Notes: generated by a model from the letters alone, not told the origin. A stretch of 29,427 nucleotides of DNA from JAJPHC01 sp035255945 (GCA_035255945.1 DATEZA010000323.1:1-29427); one strand, 5' to 3'. Shown: positions 1 to 7,611, counted from the first letter of the stretch. Program-made: numbers and translations.

Positions 1-976
1 TGCTGACGTGCGGACCGCGGATCTCCATCTCACCGATCTCGCCGTCCATGTTCGTCAGACGCACCTCAGTGAACATCATCGGACGTCCGATCGAGCCGGG
101 CTTTTTGTACGAATCCTCGACGGTCATGGTGAAGCAGTTCACGCCCACTTCCGTCATGCCGTAGCCCTGCTTGAACACAACGCCGCGCTTCTGGAACGCG
201 TCGATGATGGAGTGCGGGAGCGGCGCACCTCCGGAGATAAACCAGCGGACGTGCGACAGATCCGCGGTCGCGAACTCAGGCGCATCCATCAGCATTTTCC
301 AGATGGTCGGGACTCCCAGCACTACTGTGCACTTTTCGCGTTCAATGCTCTGCCACACTTCGGAGACATTGAAGGAGCGGTGCAGGATCATCGTGCCGCC
401 GGCGGTGAAGATGGGGATCATGAATGCGGCGAGTCCGCCGGCGTGATAGATCGGCGTGTAGAGCGGCGAGATGTCGTCTTCGCGCAGGCCCCAATTGATG
501 ACGGTGTTGTAGCCGTTCCAGAAGAGCTGGCGGCGCGGGATCATGACGCCTTTGGGTTTGCCTGTTGTGCCGCTCGTGTAGAGCAGACAGGCGGTTTGTT
601 CTTCGTCGATGCCGGTTGCGCGGTTGCGCAGTTGCGCGGTCATGGGGAGGTCGAGCGGTACGACTTCTTTCATGCCGCAGTCGATCGCGATTTGTTCGCG
701 TTCGTGATCGGTGGCGCGCGTCGATAACGGCACGACGATCGCGCCGATTTTCAGGCCGCCGAAAAAGAGGGCGATGAATTCGGGGCGGTTTTCGCCGAGG
801 ATGCCGAAGCGGTCGCCGGCGGTAATGCCGCGATCGAGGAGGGCGGCGGCGGCGCGTTCTGCGCGCGAATTGAGATCGGCGTAGGTCAGACGCTCGCCGG
901 TTTCGAGGACGACCAGGGCGAGCTTGTCGGGCGTGATGCGGGCGCGCTCGGCGAGGAGGTCGGCGGCGAAGATCAA
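1..976 (-). CDS. Acyl-CoA synthetase / AMP-dependent ligase (3' end cut by window edge)
   Basis: Adenylate-forming enzyme of the ANL superfamily, which activates a carboxylic acid as acyl-AMP and then usually transfers it to CoA. On the minus strand the product opens with about 20 residues leading to a TGERLTYADL segment. The P-loop-like motif LLYTSGTTGKPKGVM lies near residues 135-150, an ISGGAPL segment and a KQGYGMTE motif follow, and the visible part ends at EIRGPHVS, typical of fatty acyl-CoA ligases. The C-terminal lid domain lies beyond the window. I chose the TTG at 976 because a GAGG sits seven bases upstream and the sequence becomes family-like at once; no ATG is in frame nearby. 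It is the fourth gene of an SDR/KAS III/hydrolase/ligase series on the same strand, 91 bp after the hydrolase, with a double hairpin in the gap. Substrate unknown; a beta-lactone synthetase (OleC) role is possible but not shown. Confidence 0.88.
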   Translation of the reverse strand, partial: MIFAADLLAERARITPDKLALVVLETGERLTYADLNSRAERAAAALLDRGITAGDRFGILGENRPEFIALFFGGLKIGAIVVPLSTRATDHEREQIAIDCGMKEVVPLDLPMTAQLRNRATGIDEEQTACLLYTSGTTGKPKGVMIPRRQLFWNGYNTVINWGLREDDISPLYTPIYHAGGLAAFMIPIFTAGGTMILHRSFNVSEVWQSIEREKCTVVLGVPTIWKMLMDAPEFATADLSHVRWFISGGAPLPHSIIDAFQKRGVVFKQGYGMTEVGVNCFTMTVEDSYKKPGSIGRPMMFTEVRLTNMDGEIGEMEIRGPHVS

Positions 977-1018
977 CGTAGTGCCTCGGTGGCATTGAGC
1001 GTCGCCAGGGCGAGATGG

Positions 1019-1060
1019 CCGGCGAGCGAGACGCTCGCCGGCTGCGGGCGGGACGCCCGC
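1019..1060. repeat. Two tandem GC-rich hairpins between hydrolase and ligase genes
   Basis: CCGGCGAGCG-aga-CGCTCGCCGG (1019-1041) is followed at once by GCGGGCG-gga-CGCCCGC (1044-1060); both are perfect stems with 3-nt loops. The second stem recurs almost exactly near 21955-22000. There is no T-tract, so I read it as a dispersed REP-like intergenic repeat rather than a classical terminator, although the stem could weaken read-through into the ligase gene. Confidence 0.75.
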
Positions 1061-1067
1061 GCTCCTA

Positions 1068-1838
1068 TCACCGCACCGCCTCGCGCAATAAGCGCAGGAA
1101 TTCATCGGGCGCCTGGCGGTGCGGGATGTGCGCGGCGTGGTCGATCACGTGCAGCTTCGAGCCGGCGATGCGCGACTGCAGCGTGTTTGCGTAGGCGAGC
1201 GGCAGCAGTCCGTCGTTTTTGCCCCAGATCAGCGTGACCGGCATCGTCAGCTTCGGCAGACGCGCGTCGACGATCCAATCGAGGATGCCCGCGTCGATGA
1301 CGCGCTTCTGCGGCAGGTCTTTCGCGTGCAGCACGAACTCGATCGTCTCGTCCGCAATCGGCGCGTCGGGACCGGCGACCATCCGCAGCAGCTTGATCGC
1401 CTGTTCGCGATCCTGCGGAAAGAGCGGCACGTTGCGCAGGTCCCACGCCATCCCGCTTGCATCTTCGAGGATCAGCTGCGACACGCGATCGGGATGCTCG
1501 GCCGCGTAAAGCATGCTCACCCAGCCGCCCATCGAATTGCCGACGAGGATCACTTGTCTGTCGCCGATGACGGCCGACAACGCATCGATCATCGCGCGCA
1601 TCGGCAGCGGTCCGGTCTTCGGCGCGCTCTCGCCGTGGCCCGGCAGATCGATCGCGATCACGCGGAAGTCGCGCATCAATTGCGGCGCGACCGCGGCCCA
1701 CGTCGCCGACTGTTCGTTCACGCCGTGCACGAGCACGATCGTGCGCTCGCCGCTGCCGCCGCTGTACGAGACCACACCGTTGTCCGAAGTCTGTTTGATC
1801 ATGCCTGAGAGCACCGCCAGCATCAGTATCGCCATCAT
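1068..1838 (-). CDS. Alpha/beta-fold hydrolase (serine nucleophile)
   Basis: A 256-residue alpha/beta hydrolase. Visible hallmarks are a VLVHG strand-turn (oxyanion hole region), IDLPGHGES, the nucleophile elbow VGNSMGGW with Ser, the acid in WGKNDGLLP and the catalytic His in IDHAAHIPH, so the triad looks complete. The ATG at 1838 overlaps the upstream gene's stop as ATGA, indicating translational coupling. The resulting N-terminus (MMAILMLAVLSG) is hydrophobic, so a weak membrane anchor is possible; the alternative start at 1802 would remove it. Esters or thioesters made by the neighbouring KAS III-like enzyme are plausible substrates (inference). It is not a standard OleB: OleB is haloalkane-dehalogenase-like with an Asp nucleophile, whereas this one has Ser. 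Confidence 0.85.
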   Translation of the reverse strand: MMAILMLAVLSGMIKQTSDNGVVSYSGGSGERTIVLVHGVNEQSATWAAVAPQLMRDFRVIAIDLPGHGESAPKTGPLPMRAMIDALSAVIGDRQVILVGNSMGGWVSMLYAAEHPDRVSQLILEDASGMAWDLRNVPLFPQDREQAIKLLRMVAGPDAPIADETIEFVLHAKDLPQKRVIDAGILDWIVDARLPKLTMPVTLIWGKNDGLLPLAYANTLQSRIAGSKLHVIDHAAHIPHRQAPDEFLRLLREAVR

Positions 1839-2827
1839 GGTTGCCACCGGAACGCCGCACCCGCCTGGTTGTAGCCGACGCCCGATCCGACCATCACCAC
1901 CAGATCGCCGGCCTTGATCTTCTTCTCGTGCAATGCATCGTCGAGCGCCATCGGAATGCACGCGGAGCCCGTGTAGCCCCACTTCTCCATCACCGTGTGC
2001 GTCTTCGACATCGGCAATCCGAGCTCGTTCATCACCAGCTCGATCGTCGGTTTGCGTACCTGCGTGAAGATCAGAAAATCGATGTCGTTGATTTCGAAGC
2101 CGCCGTTCTTCGCGACCTCGCGCACGACCGCAGGCCACCCGTCGTTATTGATCTCCGGCGGATACCTCTCGAACATTTTCACCCTGCTCCGTCCCGCCTT
2201 GATCGACTCCTCGGTCGCCGGTTCGACCGTCCCGCCGGCGAAGATCGCCCAGCGTTTCGCGTATGAGCCATCGGCGCGAAATGCGGATGAGATGAATCCC
2301 GGCTCGTCGCTGCGCTCGAGCACCGCCGCGCCCGCGCCGTCACCGTAAAAAAAGATCATCGGATCATCCGCCTCGGACAGCTTGTGCATCATGTAGACGC
2401 CGATCACGAGCACGGTTTTCAGACTCGCATTCGTCGCCATCATCCCCGCGGCCGCGGTGTACGCGGTCGGGAACGACGCGCATGCGCAGCCGACGTCGAA
2501 CGTCCCCGCGCGTTTCGCGCCGAGCTTGTCCTGCACGATCACCGAAGTCGCGGGCGTGATGAAGTCAGGCGAGTCGGTGCCGACGATGATCATGTCGACG
2601 TCGCCGGCCGTTTTTCCCGCGCGCTCGAGCGCCTGCGTCGCCGCGCGCACCGCGAGATCGGACGTCGCCCAATCCTCCGGCGCATACCAGCGCGTGCGAA
2701 TGCCGCTCGACGCTTCCATCTTGTCCACGAACTCCGGCGCGTTCCCGTTGAAGCGCGCGCGCAGCATGTCGTTCGTGATCTCGATGTCCGGCAGATAGCA
2801 GCCGGTGGCCACGATGTTTGCGAACAT
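1835..2827 (-). CDS. KAS III-fold (FabH-like) acyl transferase with altered catalytic triad
   Basis: A 330-residue thiolase-superfamily protein of normal FabH length. The acyl-accepting Cys is present (Cys116 in DVGCACASF), as are FYGDGAGAAVL and the C-terminal glycine loop. Against E. coli FabH, the PHQAN segment that carries catalytic His244 is here FTQVRKP (Thr255), and the GNTSAAS segment that carries Asn274 is GYTGSAC (Tyr285). Only Cys of the Cys-His-Asn triad remains. FabH uses His and Asn for decarboxylating the malonyl extender, so ordinary condensation looks unlikely; acyl transfer or a different condensation through Cys is an inference. The start ATG at 2827 shares a base with the SDR stop (TAATG), and the 3' end overlaps the hydrolase start by 4 bp, so all three are coupled. 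Confidence 0.9.
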   Translation of the reverse strand: MFANIVATGCYLPDIEITNDMLRARFNGNAPEFVDKMEASSGIRTRWYAPEDWATSDLAVRAATQALERAGKTAGDVDMIIVGTDSPDFITPATSVIVQDKLGAKRAGTFDVGCACASFPTAYTAAAGMMATNASLKTVLVIGVYMMHKLSEADDPMIFFYGDGAGAAVLERSDEPGFISSAFRADGSYAKRWAIFAGGTVEPATEESIKAGRSRVKMFERYPPEINNDGWPAVVREVAKNGGFEINDIDFLIFTQVRKPTIELVMNELGLPMSKTHTVMEKWGYTGSACIPMALDDALHEKKIKAGDLVVMVGSGVGYNQAGAAFRWQP

Positions 2828-3525
2828 TAGGTCCCCAGCACCAACCCGCCATCGACCGATAGAACCGCACCATGCACGAACTTCGCTGCATCCGACGCGA
2901 GCCACACGTACGCGTTTGCGATGTCGTACGGCTCGCCCATGATTCCGAGCGGCGTGTGCTCGCGCATGCCGGCGAGCCGTTCCTCCGGCATCGACTTCAC
3001 CATCTCCGTCGCGATGAAGCCCGGCGCAACCGCATTGACGCGGATGTTGTGCTTGCCGAGCTCGCGCGCCCACGTCTGGGTGAAGCTGATCACGCCTGCT
3101 TTCGTCGCCGCGTAATTCGTCTGTCCGAAATTTCCGTACAGGCCGACGATCGACGACGCGTTGAGAATCACGCCGCCGCCGTTTTTGATCATGTGCGGCA
3201 CGACCGCACTCGTGCAGACGAAGACGCCTTTCAGATTGACTGCGATGACGGCGTCGAACGTGGCGTCGTCCATTTTCACCAGCCGCGCGTCGCGCACGAT
3301 GCCGGCGTTGTTGACGAGGACGTCGATGTGTCCATGTTTCGCCACGACGTCATTCGCGGCTGTTTCGACTTGCTCGCGATTGGTGACGTCGATTTTGGGA
3401 TCGGTCGTCACGTCCCACGCGATGACTTTCGCGCCCTCGGCTTCGAATGCCGCGACCGTGGCGCGACCAATGCCGGCCGCGCCACCGGTGACGATGACCA
3501 CTTTGTCTTTGAGCTTCAGTTCCAA
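2827..3525 (-). CDS. Classical short-chain dehydrogenase/reductase (FabG-like)
   Basis: A 232-residue NAD(P)-dependent oxidoreductase. Seen are the Rossmann motif VTGGAAGIGRA, the structural NNAG motif, the catalytic Ser in ILNASSIVG, and YAATK (Tyr-x3-Lys), followed by VNAVAPGFI. FabG-type 3-oxoacyl reductases have this layout and length; reduction of a beta-keto acyl intermediate from the next gene is a reasonable inference. The start is TTG at 3525: a GGAGA lies five bases upstream, and the nearby ATG at 3530 is out of frame and stops within a few codons. It is the first gene of the minus-strand operon. It is a classical SDR, not the extended (epimerase-type) SDR that OleD belongs to. Confidence 0.92.
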   Translation of the reverse strand: MELKLKDKVVIVTGGAAGIGRATVAAFEAEGAKVIAWDVTTDPKIDVTNREQVETAANDVVAKHGHIDVLVNNAGIVRDARLVKMDDATFDAVIAVNLKGVFVCTSAVVPHMIKNGGGVILNASSIVGLYGNFGQTNYAATKAGVISFTQTWARELGKHNIRVNAVAPGFIATEMVKSMPEERLAGMREHTPLGIMGEPYDIANAYVWLASDAAKFVHGAVLSVDGGLVLGT

Positions 3526-3540
3526 TTCATTCTCCGAGGT

Positions 3541-3680
3541 GTGTGTACGACAACCTCTCAGGTTGTCGGGGGTAACCTCTCAGGTTGTCGGGGCAACTCA
3601 GGTTATGGGGGCAAGCTGAGAGCTTGCCCTACACCACACACGACAAACCACACACCACACACACCACACACCACACACCG
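3541..3680. repeat. Cluster of short palindromes plus CACA-rich tract
   Basis: The 155 bp between the receptor gene and the SDR operon consist almost wholly of repeats: a perfect stem CGACAACCT-ctc-AGGTTGTCG (3548-3568), a second copy of most of it (3573-3593), a degenerate third, then GCAAGCT-gag-AGCTTGC (3611-3627) and a CACAC-type low-complexity tract (3631-3679). The last palindrome belongs to the family also found at 22042-22100 and 29335-29394. Any promoter of the SDR operon would have to lie within or beyond this block. Confidence 0.85.
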
Positions 3681-6437
3681 TTAGTACACCCAGCGGATGC
3701 CGAGTTGGATCTCGCGCGGGGTCAGCGTCGACGTGAACCGGCCGAAGCGCGCATTCGGTACATACGGGAGCTTCGAATTGGCGGCGGTCGGTCCGCTGAG
3801 GAACTCGCCGCCCTGCACCGACTGCACGTCGTAATTCTTGAAGTTGGTCAGGTTGAACGCCTCGGCGATCACTTCGAGCGAGCCGAAGCCCTGGAACGGG
3901 ATCGCCTTCGTCACGCGGAGCGCGAGCTGGCGGAACTTCGGACCATGTTCCGTGTTGCGTCCCACGCCCGCCGGACGATCGGAGTTCTTGCCGTCGCCGT
4001 TGAAGTCGTAGCCGAGGCGATGGGTCCAGGGCTGGCCGGAGCCGTACTCGAAAATCGGGGCGACGGTGATCGCCCAGGGCGCGTGGAAGATGCCCGACAG
4101 CACCGCGCGATAACGCTCGTCGCCGCGCGCGCGGCCGTACTCCGCTTCCATGTCATGCGGATCGTTCGGATAGCCGGTCGGGAAGTCGGGGCTGAAGTCG
4201 TCGCTGACGTTCTTCTTGTTCGCGAACGTCACCGAGGCGGTGATCAGATCGTTCTTGCGGATGTTGCCGTTGAGGCTGAACACGAGCGCCTGGTATTTCG
4301 AGTGGCCGGAGTTGTCGTAGACGTTCACCTGGTCGTACTGCGTGATCGGCCGGACGTGCGTCGCGTTGCCGCTCCAGTTGATGTCGTGAATGGTGATCTC
4401 GTTTGTCCCCTTCACGTAAATCGCTTCGGTGTCGAGGAACATGCGCGACTGGCCGAGCTTCATCGCGTAGCCGAGCGACGCCTGATTCGCTTCCGGATTC
4501 TTGTAGTCCTGCGACAGCAGCGCGATCGCCGGCTTCGACACGATGCCGGTGGTCGTCGGATGGGCGGGATCGAGCGCGAGCGCGGGCAGTCCGAAGAGCG
4601 CGCCGTTGAGGCGGGTGTAGGTCACGCGGCCGGTCACGCCGTTCTGCTGGCGCTCGGTGAGCGCGGGCACGAGGAGGAAGCGGCCGACGAACTTGCCGAT
4701 GCCGCCGCGCAACACGCTCGAGCCGTCGCCCTTCACGTCGTAGCTGAACGACGCGCGCGGCTGATAGTTGTTCGAGTCTTTCTTGCGCGGATTCGGAATC
4801 AGCGGATGCGTGTAGCCGGGATTGTTGCCGTTCGTGTCGAGGTCGTAGCGCAGTCCGAGGTTGACGACGAGGTTCGGATTCGGCCGCCACGCGTCCTGGA
4901 TGAATGCACCGTAGAGAGTCGTGTCCATCGCCACGTCGGAGGAGCCGACGCCGTACGCGTACGCGAGCGGAATCGCTTTCGTGTCGGTCAGCCAGAGGAA
5001 CAGACCGTTCTGGTACGTGTCGAGACGGAAGCGCTCGTGCACGCGCTGATACGAGATGCCGGCCTTCACGTCATGCGAGCTGTGGCCCGCGACGAACTGG
5101 CGATTGAATGTGTCGCGCAGCTCCCACGTGTGTCCGTCGCCGAGCAGATCGCCGAGGATGTTGCCGCCGGTTTGGAGCGTGTTGCCGGAGGAGTACCAGT
5201 CGGCGGCCACATCGGAATTCGTCGGCTCGAAGAAGCGGCGCTTGCCGAACTGCAGGCGCGCTTCGTTCGACGTGTTCGTATTGATCGCCCAGTTGTGCTC
5301 CGCCGTCGCGTTGAAATTGCGGCGCTCGAGCGTCTGTCCGTACGACTCATCGGCCACGCCGCCGACGCGGAAGTTGTCCTCGTTGTATTTCTCGTACGCG
5401 AGTTTCAGGCCCGCGGTCATTTGCGGATTCACGTTCGAATCGATGCTGCCGAAGACGAGCGTCTGATCGAACGGATGCTTCACGTCGGCCGCGCGGTTGG
5501 CGAACGCGCCGCCCGGACGGAACAGCACGATGTCGTGCTGATTGATCTGCTCGAGGGAGGCGAAGTAGAAGAGCTTGTCCCTGGTGAACGCGCCGCCGGT
5601 GGTGAGTCCGAGCTGGCGGCGGGAGAAGTCGTCGTTCTTTTGGAGATCGAGCGCGCCTTTCGACTTCAGCGACGCGTCGCGGAAGAAGCCGAAGACCGTG
5701 CCGTGCATGTCGTTCGTGCCCGACTTCGTCACGATCGACAGCGCGCCGCCGGCCGAGCCGCCGACTTCGCTGTCGAAGCGGTTGTTGATCACGCGGAACT
5801 CGCGGACGGCGTCCTGGCTGAAGCGCGCACGGGCAAGGCCGTTGACCTGGTCGGTCATATCGACGCCGTCGACGAAGACCGTCGACTGCGAGGCATTGCC
5901 GCCGGCGCCGATGACCGGTCCGCCGTTGATGAAGCGAAAGCTGCCGCGCTCGCGCTCCACGCCCGGCGCGATGAAGGCGAGGCGCTGGAAGTCGCGGTCG
6001 GCGACCGGCAGCTGCTCGATCTGCTCGGGCATGATGTTCGTCGACGAGTCGGTCTTGTGCACATCGACGACCGGCACGTCGGCGCTGACGGTGATCGATT
6101 CACTCGCCGCCGCTTTCATCAGCGCGGTGAGCTTCGCGGTCTGGCCGACGAGGATGTTGATGTCCTTCTGGTTGACCGGCGCGAAGCCTTCGAGCGAGAA
6201 CTGGACGCGGTATGTGCCCGGCTGCAGCGCGTTCGCGCGGGCCGTGCCGCTGGCGTCGGTGACGACGACCGTCGTGAAGCCGGTTTCGGGCCGGCTGACG
6301 GTGACGGTGACGCCGGGGAGGGGCGCTTTGGCTTGATCGAGCGCGACGGCTTCGACCGCCCCTTTGTCGACCTGAGCAAGGAGTGGGAGTGTCACCAGGG
6401 CAGACAGCAGGACGAGGATTCGGGCGCGGAGCTGCAT
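3681..6437 (-). CDS. TonB-dependent outer-membrane receptor, Oar-like
   Basis: A 918-residue outer-membrane protein. Residues 1-22 are a signal peptide (LLSALVTLPLLAQ). Residues ~25-105 form a carboxypeptidase-regulatory-like beta-sandwich (VEAVALDQAKAPLPGVTVTV). A plug region follows (ITVSADVPVVDVHKTDSS, then QLPVADRDFQRLAFIAPGVE), with a long beta-barrel ending in aromatic IQLGIRWVY. This architecture is expanded in Acidobacteriota and is usually assigned to uptake of large substrates or to export/adhesion; the ligand cannot be read here. The ATG at 6437 has a strong AGGAGG at 6448-6443. A TetR-type palindrome stands 26 nt upstream. No TonB partner gene is in the window. A long open frame on the opposite strand is a composition artefact. 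Confidence 0.93.
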   Translation of the reverse strand: MQLRARILVLLSALVTLPLLAQVDKGAVEAVALDQAKAPLPGVTVTVSRPETGFTTVVVTDASGTARANALQPGTYRVQFSLEGFAPVNQKDINILVGQTAKLTALMKAAASESITVSADVPVVDVHKTDSSTNIMPEQIEQLPVADRDFQRLAFIAPGVERERGSFRFINGGPVIGAGGNASQSTVFVDGVDMTDQVNGLARARFSQDAVREFRVINNRFDSEVGGSAGGALSIVTKSGTNDMHGTVFGFFRDASLKSKGALDLQKNDDFSRRQLGLTTGGAFTRDKLFYFASLEQINQHDIVLFRPGGAFANRAADVKHPFDQTLVFGSIDSNVNPQMTAGLKLAYEKYNEDNFRVGGVADESYGQTLERRNFNATAEHNWAINTNTSNEARLQFGKRRFFEPTNSDVAADWYSSGNTLQTGGNILGDLLGDGHTWELRDTFNRQFVAGHSSHDVKAGISYQRVHERFRLDTYQNGLFLWLTDTKAIPLAYAYGVGSSDVAMDTTLYGAFIQDAWRPNPNLVVNLGLRYDLDTNGNNPGYTHPLIPNPRKKDSNNYQPRASFSYDVKGDGSSVLRGGIGKFVGRFLLVPALTERQQNGVTGRVTYTRLNGALFGLPALALDPAHPTTTGIVSKPAIALLSQDYKNPEANQASLGYAMKLGQSRMFLDTEAIYVKGTNEITIHDINWSGNATHVRPITQYDQVNVYDNSGHSKYQALVFSLNGNIRKNDLITASVTFANKKNVSDDFSPDFPTGYPNDPHDMEAEYGRARGDERYRAVLSGIFHAPWAITVAPIFEYGSGQPWTHRLGYDFNGDGKNSDRPAGVGRNTEHGPKFRQLALRVTKAIPFQGFGSLEVIAEAFNLTNFKNYDVQSVQGGEFLSGPTAANSKLPYVPNARFGRFTSTLTPREIQLGIRWVY

Positions 6438-6462
6438 CGTTCCCTCCTGGGCGATTTACCGG

Positions 6463-6474
6463 CCGACCGGTCGG
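6463..6474. promoter_or_regulatory. TetR-type operator candidate upstream of the receptor gene
   Basis: CCGACCGGTCGG is a perfect 12-bp palindrome; read on the receptor's strand it is extended to ACCGACCGGTCGG. Palindromes of this form are typical operators of TetR-family repressors. It sits between 26 and 37 nt upstream of the receptor start, where bound protein would block transcription. No tetR gene is in the window, so the regulator would act from elsewhere. Confidence 0.45.
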
Positions 6475-6479
6475 TTTGT

Positions 6480-6822
6480 TTAAGTTTCGGGGAGTTTAGG
6501 GAGGGCGGGGAAGGATGTCAAGAGGAGAGTCGATCTCGGTATCGGATTAGACGTTGGGCCGACAACAACCTACAAGCCGCACGTTCGGAGCAAGGCTAAC
6601 CGGCACGCCTCAAACACTTCCACAGATGGAATGCCGCAGGGAGGCAGACGGCAGGTCGCCCTGACCGAGGCGCTGACGCAGCAAATAGAGCGGCTGCCCA
6701 TTCTCGGTGCTCCGGATTCGAACACCGGGTGTGGCACTCGGCGGTGACGCCTCGTCGACGACAACGATGAGTGTCTTGCCCGTGGGTCTGTTGGCGGCAT
6801 AGCATCTGTGCTGGACGGCCGG
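6480..6822. other. Intergenic stretch with possible minus-strand gene remnant
   Basis: No intact gene is visible between the receptor promoter and hicB. On the minus strand one frame stays open from about 6858 to 6612 and reads as a natural-looking C-terminus (includes PTGKTLIVVVDEA and GQPLYLLRQRLGQGDL). It has no ATG or GTG start and its 5' part would lie under hicB, so I read it as a truncated remnant or a chance frame. The left part (6480-6570) holds nothing I recognise. Confidence 0.3.
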
Positions 6823-7185
6823 ATGACAGAAACGATTGCTCTCGAAATCAATCTACAGGCTTACGTTCGGCGCGAGGCGGCTCAGCGGTGGATGGCTACC
6901 TGTCCACACATAGGTGTGGTCACACACGGTGACTCGTCGTCAGATGCCAAACGATGCCTTCAAGAAGCCGTCGAACTCTGGTTCGGAAGTTGTATCGAGC
7001 GAGGTGTTTTGGAGCAGGCTCTGCGTGAAGCCAATTTCCGTCCTTCAACTTCATCGCGCGCTGGGAAAGGCTCACGGCGGCTGTCGAGGTCAAAGCAGAA
7101 AGGCGATATCCTCGGCGCGGCGTTCGCAATTCACCTTACAGTTCCTGGGTATGAAGCCGTTTCGCTTCTTGGCGCCACTGCGTGA
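6823..7185 (+). CDS. hicB: HicB-family antitoxin
   Basis: A 120-residue protein with the HicB pattern: an N-terminal strand-rich part (TIALEINLQAYV), then VTHGDSSSDAKRCLQEAVEL, the helix segment common to HicB partial-RNase-H-fold proteins. HicB neutralises the HicA mRNA-degrading toxin and commonly represses its own operon. The ATG at 6823 is preferred over the GTG at 6808 because the family-like sequence begins at MTETIALE. Its stop overlaps the hicA start as GTGA. The tail (~residues 80-120) is basic and could bind DNA, but I cannot define the fold. The order is hicB-hicA, the reverse of the E. coli locus. GC content is lower than in the flanking housekeeping genes, consistent with acquisition. 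Confidence 0.72.
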   Translation: MTETIALEINLQAYVRREAAQRWMATCPHIGVVTHGDSSSDAKRCLQEAVELWFGSCIERGVLEQALREANFRPSTSSRAGKGSRRLSRSKQKGDILGAAFAIHLTVPGYEAVSLLGATA

Positions 7186-7601
7186 AACGAGTTTCTTGGC
7201 AGGAATTGCGAGATGTCTGCAAGTTGGCAGGTTGCGTAGAGTCTCATAAGGGCGACCACTTGGTTATCACCAAGCCGGGAATGGCGCGGCCAGTCATCAT
7301 CAAGATGGATAAGCAAATGGGCGAGGACATCGTGCGCTCGAATATGCGCACACTTGGCCTTAGCCGCCACGAATTCGAACGATTACTGGCGATTGTTCGC
7401 GGGCAAAACATCGAAGACATCGGCGGCCCACTCGAGGTAGCACCCGACGAGAGGCCGAATTCCGCGCCCGGCGGCCGAGCCGCCTCGCCTCCGCCAAGAT
7501 GCACGGCGTCACGCCGCTCGCATCGCGCACTTCAAATGCAGGCCAGCGGCGTGCCGCTCTGCCCGCAGGCACGTGATTACCTCTCGCGGGTGAACCTCTG
7601 A
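7182..7601 (+). CDS. hicA: HicA-family mRNA interferase toxin with extra C-terminal tail
   Basis: The first ~75 residues match HicA: the start VSWQELRDVCKLAGC, then HKGDHLVITKPG with the active-site His26, a strand, and a final helix NMRTLGLSRHEFERLL. HicA toxins fold like a double-stranded RNA-binding domain and cleave mRNA. The usual length is 60-85 residues; this frame runs to 139. Residues from about 82 onward are encoded inside the attC-like repeat at 7425-7611 and look unstructured (Pro/Arg/Ala-rich), so the tail is probably read-through into a non-coding element. The GTG start at 7182 overlaps the hicB stop by 4 bp. Confidence 0.75.
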   Translation: MKRVSWQELRDVCKLAGCVESHKGDHLVITKPGMARPVIIKMDKQMGEDIVRSNMRTLGLSRHEFERLLAIVRGQNIEDIGGPLEVAPDERPNSAPGGRAASPPPRCTASRRSHRALQMQASGVPLCPQARDYLSRVNL

Positions 7602-7611
7602 TCCGTTAGGC
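7425..7611 (+). repeat. attC-like imperfect palindrome A, at 3' end of hicA
   Basis: This 187-bp element begins GGCCCACTCGAGGTAGCAC and ends CTGATCCGTTAGGC. The right end GTTAGGC fits the integron R' core GTTRRRY; the left end looks like GCCTAAC with a deletion and a substitution. The two ends fold back on each other imperfectly, and the centre is another GC-rich stem. Reverse-complemented, it aligns along its length with the element at 8869-9054. It overlaps the last ~58 codons of hicA. attC identity is inferred; no integrase gene is present in the window. Confidence 0.5.

Noticed and set aside
2828..3073. N-terminal extension of the KAS III-like gene upstream of 2827
   Set aside because: It overlaps the SDR gene and reads as Arg/Ala/Gly-rich noise; the TAATG junction and family length fit a start at 2827.
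1..3525. Direct annotation as oleA, oleB, oleC and oleD
   Set aside because: The hydrolase has a Ser nucleophile, the reductase is a classical SDR and the KAS III-like protein lacks the His and Asn; gene-class similarity alone does not justify the symbols.
3548..3627. Regular short repeats that might suggest a small CRISPR array
   Set aside because: The repeats are palindromes only ~20 bp long with 4-10 bp between them, no unique spacers and no cas genes.
3585..6599. A 1004-codon open frame on the plus strand opposite the TonB-dependent receptor
   Set aside because: Its product is Arg/Val/Glu/Asp-biased with no domain, as expected of an antisense frame in GC-rich DNA; the minus strand gives a complete receptor with signal peptide and ribosome site.
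6705..6735. T-loop-like sequence (GGATTCGAACACCGG) suggesting a tRNA
   Set aside because: No matching acceptor, D or anticodon stems could be built on either strand, and the T-stem itself pairs poorly.
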